DNA of 26,061 nt from Welwitschia mirabilis. Taxonomy: Eukaryota > Gnetophyta > Gnetopsida > Welwitschiales. Location: assembly GCA_051453625.1 (NCBI GenBank), contig JBOZIK010000001.1, forward strand, positions 58,140,632 to 58,166,692. Reading direction: 5' to 3'. The notes beneath the pieces are model-generated. The model had not been told where the DNA came from. It worked only from the letters and a program-made list of their open reading frames with translations, and searched no databases. The translations under genes were made by a program, and so were the position numbers. Position 1 is the stretch's first letter. Each line of letters begins with the position of its first letter. Of the stretch, positions 20,159-26,061 are shown piece after piece.

Positions 20159-21740
20159 ATGTCTTCCTCATCCGAAAAGTAAAATCAACCCATCTCACCA
20201 AATTTACCCCTTGTCATTGGAACCTCTACAATCACTCCTTCTTATACCAATGCCAATGTCATTCTTAGAGATCTTATAATAAATAAGAAATGTGAAATCC
20301 AAACTCCTTTTGACCTACCTCCCGATAAGGATGTAGAACTCTGTAACCTAAACACATATCTAACATTTACTAGAGAACCCAATGAAGATCCTTTGTAACA
20401 CATCGCTAATATAGAACAACTTATCCTCACTTCTATAAATGGTAAAAAATTTATAAGTGATAGAACCTATATGGTCATCTTCCCCATCACTTTAAGAGAT
20501 AAAGCAAAACTATGGCTTAGAAAGATTCTCCACAAAAATCTAAAATAATGGAATCAAGTTCAAAAATCCTTCATTAAGAGATTTATGAGTGAAACCATCA
20601 TTTGGAAGTATAAGAAAGAAGTCACCAACTTCCAACAAATGTCTAATGAAGATTATGCCTCTACCTATGAGAGATTCTTTGTTGCTTTACATTTGAACCC
20701 TATAGATGCCTTTTCATAGGTAGAACTAGTTAATTATTTTTATAATGGATTAAATAATCATACAAAGCAACTTATATATTTTTCTTGTGGAGGAAACTTA
20801 TTAAACCAAACCCTAGATAATGCTTAGAAAGTGTTGGAAGATTTGAAAGAAGTTAGTCAAACATGGTCTAAACCCTTAATTAGAGAAAACCGAACTGTAT
20901 TCTAAATCATTAAGGATTTAAAAAAGGTAAAACTTTAGAAAAATAAAACGAAAATGAAAAATAAACCAACTAATATCATTATGGATTTTACCTCCACTTT
21001 AGAGAAATACACTCCAATTATTCTTGATGCTAAAGTTGCAACTGATAAGAGTGAAGTTGTAGTTTTGACTTGTGATCTTGTATGAAGATAGTTACCATGT
21101 TATAAAATATTATCCCTTACTTCTTACCTATAAAGAGAAAATCTATGAGAAATTTTATGACCAAAGATCTTCAAATTCCAACTAAAGATAAGTTTAAAAT
21201 CATAATAATTTTCAACAAAGGATGAGTGAATAAATAAACTCTAAAAATTTTCGAATACATCATCCTAGCTTCCAACCTTTTAGAAATAGATTTAAGAACT
21301 TAAACTTTTAATCCAACACCTCAAACAATATGGGAATCCCATCTAACTCCCAAAACCATAGTGGTCCTCTTAGGAATTCTATTGAGAAGTTGAGAAAAAC
21401 ATAAGAAAAGACAAACATCAACATAGAAAACCTAGTGAGCATTTTATAACAAACTATGCTTGCCAACTAAAGATCATAAGGTTCTCTTGCCACTCAATCT
21501 CTACCAAACTCTAATGAAGTAGGAAAGTATTGTAAGGAAATAAGAAGAAGTGGAAATAACATAATTCCTCCTACTCATGAGGCTTCAAAATAAAAAATTG
21601 ATAAGAATAATAAGGAAGAGGATATAGAAATCATAGAAAATCATTCTTTTCCTTCTTCATTAAGTAACAAAAAGAAAAATTCTTCATAAAAGAAACCTAC
21701 TACCCCATGGATTAATAAGCTTAATACAAATCCATTTTTT
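20159..21740 (+). pseudogene. gag: gag of the Athila-like element, broken
   Basis: The ATG at 20159 opens 'MSSSSEK' followed by a stop at 20180-20182. The frame then reads on through 'NVILRDLIINKKCEIQTPFD', 'TFTREPNEDP', 'FPITLRDKAKLWLRKI', 'WNQVQKSFIKRFMSETII', 'NEDYASTYERFFVALHLNP' and 'NYFYNGLN'. These are signatures of the gag capsid domain of plant gypsy elements, roughly residues 75-220. Gag assembles the particle in which the RNA is copied. The C-terminal part (about 20900-21740) is Asn/Lys-rich and no intact CCHC zinc knuckle was seen. Several stops are TAA or TAG at expected Gln or Trp positions. Gag pieces at 2041-2465 and 17112-17437 are relatives. Confidence 0.88.
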
Positions 21741-22330
21741 TATGATCATATTAAAAGATTAATACAAAATGTGAGCATCAACTTACCATTTTGGAAACTT
21801 TTACAAGAAAACTCTAATCTATGGAAATACTTAATAAGAAAAAAACAAAAATAAACCCTCCCTAGTAAAGTCTTCCTAACTTAATCTGTTAGTAATTTGA
21901 TGTGCTAAAGATGTTCAAAGTTTAAAGATATGAAGGTGACAACTATGAGTATCACTTTAGAGAGAAATCATAAAATAAAGAAAGCCTTAATAAATATTAA
22001 AGCTAGTATCAACATTATGCCCTTGCACACTTAACAATGTCTTGGTTTGAAAGAAAGAGTAGAACATTCACACATTATCTTCAAGTTAGATGATACATTT
22101 ATGAAGAAACCATTAGGTGTTATCAATGACTTGATCATTCAAACAGAAGAATCTTTTTATCCTGTTGATGTGTTTTTTTTAGAATTTGAGCATCATAGTG
22201 GATATCCTTTGCTTTTAGATAGAGATTTCTGTGCAACATCCTAGTGTATTATAGAAATAAGGACTAGATTGATGAAATGCCATTTTGGAAATAAATAATT
22301 TTCAATAAGAGTGTTTGATGCATTAAAAAA
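21740..22330 (+). pseudogene. pol (protease): gag-pol linker and aspartic protease of the Athila-like element, broken
   Basis: The linker 'INLPFWKLLQENSNLWKYL' around 21780-21830 matches the conserved segment before the Athila protease. The protease follows with 'KALINIKASINIMP', where the catalytic Asp-Leu/Thr-Gly triplet reads Asn-Ile-Lys (21993-22001). Both Asp and Gly are lost by G-to-A changes. Further on are 'FKLDDTFMKKPLGVINDLI', 'FYPVDVFFLEFE' and 'PLLLDRDFCATS', matching the flap and the C-terminal hydrophobic-Gly-Arg segment, with Gly replaced by Asp. A 65-codon open stretch at 22047-22244 is part of this domain. The enzyme would cleave the Gag-Pol polyprotein; this one cannot. Confidence 0.85.
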
Positions 22331-22859
22331 GATTTAGGCAACAATTTGAGTTTGGAGGAAGAAATTAGGCCTATCTTATTTTTATAGCACTTTCCACTTG
22401 AGAAAAGATAATTCATGCTTGATGAAATAATCTTATCTGATGATAAATCAGAAGTAGACTACTTGTATGTCCTTAACAATTAACTTAAATTTGACCATTT
22501 AAAAACTAAGTTTTCTAATCTAGAGAGTAATGAGTCTGAGTCTATTAACTATGCAAAAGTCTAAGAATTAGTAGACCTGAGATTTCTTGTTTTGGGGGCA
22601 GTCATTCACTACTGATGTCTAGATGATAGTATGAGATGATAGTGTATTATTCTGAGAATTTTTTAAAAACTAAAAATCTGAGCTTAAGTCTGAACCTGAA
22701 ATCTTTAGATAATGGACTAAAATATATTTTTCTAAATAGTAACCTAAACAAACCATTGATCATTAATAGAAATCTTATCCCTCAATAAGAATTAAGTCTC
22801 ATCTCTCTTCTAATATCTAAGGTAAATGCATTTGCTTAGTTCCATAATGATTTGATTGC
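22331..22859 (+). other. Poorly conserved spacer between protease and reverse transcriptase
   Basis: The frame is heavily interrupted and I see no domain. Athila-type Pol has a variable stretch here. It includes a palindrome-related 'gatgtctagatgatag' near 22614, unusual because it is far from the LTR. Confidence 0.5.
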
Positions 22860-23700
22860 CATACCCACTTCCATTATATAACATAAAATCTATCTTAAAG
22901 AAAATACTAAACTTATGAGGCAATCCCAATGTAAACTTAATTCAGCCCTTATACAAATTGTAGAATATGAAATCATAAAACTTATGAATGCTAGAATTAT
23001 TTACTCCATTACTCATAGTGAGTGGATTAGCCCCTTAATGGTAGTTCCTAAAAAGAATGGAAAATGATGCATGTGCATAGACTTTTGAAAACTAAATGAG
23101 GTAATCAAAAAATATCACTATCATTTTCTTTTTTTGATTAGATTCTTAATAAGATTTAAGGTCATGCTTTTTGTTATTTCCTTAATGGTTATAGCGGTTA
23201 TAATCAGGTTTGCATTGCTACTAAGAACTAAGCCAAAACCAATTTAACTTCTTTTTTCTGTACTTTAACTTTTAGATGCATGCGTTTCAGATTTTGTAAT
23301 GCTTCTAGTACTTTTTAATGTGCTATAATGGGTATCTTTGGTGATATGATTAAGGATTTCATTGAGATTTTCATGGATGACTTCTCTATTTATGATGAAA
23401 CATTTGAACAAATCTTAGATTATTTAGATAAATTCTTAAACCATTACATTTCTAGTGGTTTCCACTTGAGTTCGGAAAAGTTTCTTTTTCTTGTAGAAAG
23501 TAGAATTGTTTTAAGTCATATATCTTTCAGGAGGGGATTAGAATGGATGGTTCTAAAGTAGGTATTATTCAAAATCTTAGTTCCCTTACAAATATCAAAT
23601 AAGTCCAATCTTTTCTTAGTTATTATGGCTTTTACTGTCAGTTCATTTGTGATTATGCTTCTTTTGTAAAATCCTTCACCTGTTACTAGAAAAATAAGCC
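22860..23700 (+). pseudogene. pol (RT): Reverse transcriptase of the Athila-like element, broken
   Basis: The N-terminal part reads 'EIIKLMNARIIYSITHSEWI' and 'VVPKKNGK', then a stop at an expected Trp or Arg. After a frame change in the T run near 23130 the frame gives 'CYFLNGYSGYNQVCIATKN'. Motif A Asp is Asn here (23184-23186). The catalytic box FMDD at 23370-23381 is intact inside 'FIEIFMDDFSIYDETF'. Downstream are 'FHLSSEKFLFLVESRIVLSH' and a thumb-like segment with 'YYGFYCQFI' in broken frames. The stop-free run 23328-23561 (77 codons) is the best-preserved part. The enzyme copies element RNA into DNA; loss of motif A Asp and several stops make it inactive. Confidence 0.9.
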
Positions 23701-23769
23701 AAATTTGAATGAAATAATCTTATTAACTTACTTTCATTAAGCTTAAACATAAATTATCTTATTCTCCTA

Positions 23770-24155
23770 TAGTGCTGGAACCCGATTGGGAAATTGACTT
23801 TGAGCTTATGTATGATGCGAGTAACTTTGTCATTGATGATTTTTTTTGTCAGAAATATGAGAATGATTTTAAAATTATATCTTATCATAGCTAATCTTTA
23901 TCTAGAGCTCAAATAAACTACACCACTATAGAGAAATATATGCTAGCTATTATCTTATCCTTGATTCTCTTAAACATTAACTTTAGGATTTCATACAAAT
24001 GTTTACATCAACCATGCTATTATTTATTACCTTATGTCTAAGAAAGATTCTAGTGCCTATTTAATTGGATGGATTCTTATAATACACGAATTTAACTTGA
24101 CCATTACAGATAAAACAAGGAAGCATAATTCTATTGCTAATCATTTATCTTAACT
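23770..24155 (+). pseudogene. pol (RNase H): RNase H of the Athila-like element, broken
   Basis: The frame reads 'PDWEIDFELMYDASNFVIDD', keeping the first catalytic Asp, then 'QINYTTIEKYMLAIILSL', keeping the Glu. The third acidic position, normally in a YTDH-type motif, reads VYINHAIIYYLMSKKD near 24003, so Asp is Asn. The closing 'IANHLS' near 24140 also shows Asn where the family has Asp. A stop replaces a likely Gln before SLSRAQ. RNase H would degrade RNA in the RNA-DNA hybrid. Confidence 0.87.
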
Positions 24156-24159
24156 TTCT

Positions 24160-25567
24160 TCTCCTCTAAATAATATTATCATTGATGATTTCTTTCCTAA
24201 GGAGAAGCTTTTCTCTGTCTCTATTTCTCATCCTCCTCCATGGTATTTCAACATTGTGAACTATCTTGTACTCATAAAAATACTACAACATTGGATCTAT
24301 AACCAATACAAATATTTTCTCCATAGAATAGATGACTATAAGTGGATTGAGCCACATTTGTACTATAGGTGTAAAGACCAAATCATGAGAAAATATGTGC
24401 CTGATTAGAAGATATCTAATATTCTTCATCCTTGTCATGGTTGTATTTGTGAAAAACATTTTAGTGGATATAAAACTGTGATGAAAATCCTCCATTCTGG
24501 TTTTTATTAGCCTTATTTTTTTCATGATTCATTTAATTTTATTAGAAGGTGTGATTATTATCAGCATTATGATAGCCTTATTTATTTACAGGAGATGCCC
24601 CTTAGACTGATTCTTGAGTGTGAGCATTTTGATTTTTGGGGTATTAATTTTATAGGCCCTATTCATCCATCTTATTTTGATAAAAATTACATTTGGTGAT
24701 TGTAGATTACATGACCTAATGGATTGAATCCATATCTACTTCTGTGAATGATGCTCGAGTTTCTTGTCATTTTCTTAGAACTTATATCTTTTAGGGATTT
24801 GATTTTCTTAGAGTTACTATTAGTGATCAGGGTACTCATTTTATTAATACATGTTTTAAAAAACTTCTTTTGTCCATTGGTATAGAATATAGAGTAGCTT
24901 GTGCTTATCATCCTCAAACTAATGGATAGGCTAAAAATGCCAATAAACAAATAAATAAAATGCTCTAAAGACTTATTTCTATTAATTAAAAGTCTTAGGT
25001 TTCTAAGCTTAATGATGTACTTTGGATTTACTATAATACTTGGGATACTTCTCTTAGTTTTTTATCTTACAAACTTATATATGATAAACTTTGTGTGTTA
25101 TCATTGATGTGTGTTACAATTCTTATAATGCATCTCATTAACTTAATCTTATGGTTTTTGATGAAAATCTTGAATATGGATTACCGTAGTTAGATCATCT
25201 TGATGAAAAAATAACTAGTATCACACATTGTCAATTAATCCATAAAGCCCAAGAAAATTTAAAATATGATAAAAATATTTTTCATAAAAAGTTTAAACCT
25301 AGTCAATTTGACTTATTATATAATACTAGAGTTAATTTTTTGAATAAAAAGTTTCCCTCTAAATGGTTAGATCCTTATCTTATAAAGAAAGTGCATATTA
25401 ATGGCTTAGTTAAAATTTTAGATTTAGAGACTAAAGATCTTTAGAAGGTTAATGATCAATAATTAAAATTACATGAGGGATATTTAGATGCAATCATAAA
25501 TATAGTAGAAGCACTTGTTTTGGAAATTCCCTTGGGTGAGCAAGATTTCCTTCCTATCATTGTTTAA
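24160..25567 (+). pseudogene. pol (integrase): Integrase of the Athila-like element, broken
   Basis: An N-terminal linker with 'FPKEKLFSVS' and 'PWYFNIVNYLV' precedes the zinc-binding domain (about 24400-24570), where the second Cys of the CxxC pair is Tyr (CDYY, 24550-24561). The core has 'FDFWGINFIGPI', with the first catalytic Asp changed to Asn (24646-24648). After a one-base frame change near 24692, 'ISDQGTHF' keeps the second Asp (24825-24827), and 'YHPQTNG', a stop and 'AKNANKQINK' follow with catalytic Glu changed to Lys (24933-24935). Then come 'SKLNDVLW' and the C-terminal 'KFPSKWLDPYLIKKVHINGL', ending at a stop at 25565-25567. Two of three catalytic residues are gone. Confidence 0.9.
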
Positions 25568-26061
25568 GTTATTTCTTAGCTTACTTCTTTGGTTAAATAT
25601 TATGATGTTACCTGATCATCTTTTAAACTTAATTTATGTATAACTTTATGAAGTTTCATGATTAGTTTTATACTTAGACATTTATAGGTAATAAGATTAG
25701 ATTCACCTAATCTTGAGAAATTCTCATGTCTATGACTTTCATTTGAAGGAAGATGTCCTAGTTTCATGTGTTTTTTCAATGGTGTTAAAGTCTCGGATTG
25801 CTTAGGAGTATTCTTTTCTATCTTTTATCTCTTTTATTTGCCTTTGTATTTTTTGAGTATGTAATCATATGGGAATTAGGGAAAAAAAAGAGTGAAATAA
25901 TAACCATGAACTATTGTATTTTGTGGTTTAAAGGAAAAATCCATGGTTATCATGATGTTCTATCACATCAAAGTAAATACTTTTGAAAGAAATCTTTGGA
26001 AATGTTAGTAGCTATGGGAACTCCACTGGGGGTTCAGTTGGCCATGCTTCATGGATCTTTA
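25568..26061 (+). other. Region 3' of pol in the Athila-like element
   Basis: No protein is recognised. A 62-codon open frame at 25798-25986 starts with hydrophobic residues, but is short and AT-driven, so I do not call it a gene. The block at 25985-26044 resembles the reverse complement of 15289-15355. No LTR start can be confirmed before the window ends. Confidence 0.5.

Larger units (their letters stand above)
18450..26061 (+). mobile_element. Athila-like Ty3/gypsy retrotransposon, right end beyond window
   Basis: The order is LTR (about 18450-19506), primer-binding site (19507-19524), leader, gag (from 20159), protease, reverse transcriptase, RNase H and integrase (to 25567). RT before integrase defines Ty3/gypsy. 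The integrase core ending with 'SKLNDVLW', the FMDDFS catalytic box and the tRNA-Asp-type site point to the Athila/Tat lineage. All domains are broken. The 3' LTR, and any envelope-like ORF as seen in some Athila elements, would be past the window end. It is the best-preserved element here. Confidence 0.85.

Noticed and set aside
20242-20430. Minus-strand open frame of 62 codons
   Set aside because: Antisense to gag.
24283-24950. Two minus-strand open frames (80 and 87 codons)
   Set aside because: Both are antisense to the recognisable integrase.
1-26061. Fungal RIP as the cause of the C-to-T changes
   Set aside because: The element families (Athila-like gypsy, DUF4283 LINE) are plant types, and cytosine methylation decay in plants explains the pattern.

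Overview
The window is a strongly AT-rich stretch of a plant nuclear genome, most likely a flowering plant, built almost entirely of old, decayed transposable elements. The evidence is a plant-type LINE, Ty3/gypsy retrotransposon remains resembling the Athila/Tat group, primer-binding sites related to tRNA-Asp, and five runs of N typical of a draft assembly (6525-6951, 9129-9854, 10881-11360, 11600-11609, 17438-17535). I see no intact host gene, tRNA, rRNA or CRISPR array. The species cannot be told from the sequence.

Layout. 1-2465: 5' end of a plus-strand gypsy element (LTR, primer-binding site, gag piece). 2617-7634: a nearly full-length minus-strand LINE with a poly(A) tail and a 13-bp target-site duplication. 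7635-12180: minus-strand coding remnants I cannot assign, with a polypurine/LTR-like junction near 8440. 12180-15260: AT-rich sequence with a degenerate tandem repeat and no recognised gene. 15290-17437 and 17536-20710: two diverged direct copies of one composite block (minus-strand integrase remnant, plus-strand LTR, plus-strand gag). The first copy lacks about 1.2 kb between LTR and gag and about 0.35 kb of integrase. 18450-26061: the second copy continues into the most complete element here, a plus-strand Athila-like gypsy copy with LTR, primer-binding site, leader, gag, protease, reverse transcriptase, RNase H and integrase. Its 3' LTR is not in the window.

Every coding region is broken by stops and frameshifts. 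Most inferred changes are C-to-T or G-to-A: glutamine and arginine codons became stops, and catalytic Asp/Glu became Asn/Lys in protease, reverse transcriptase, RNase H and integrase, and in the LINE endonuclease and reverse transcriptase. This fits long-term deamination of silenced DNA. None of these elements looks able to move by itself.

The points most worth follow-up are the duplicated composite block with its deletion junction, the recurring GTCATCTAGATGAC-like palindromes in the LTR and leader, and the unassigned minus-strand reading frames at 8.5-12.2 kb.
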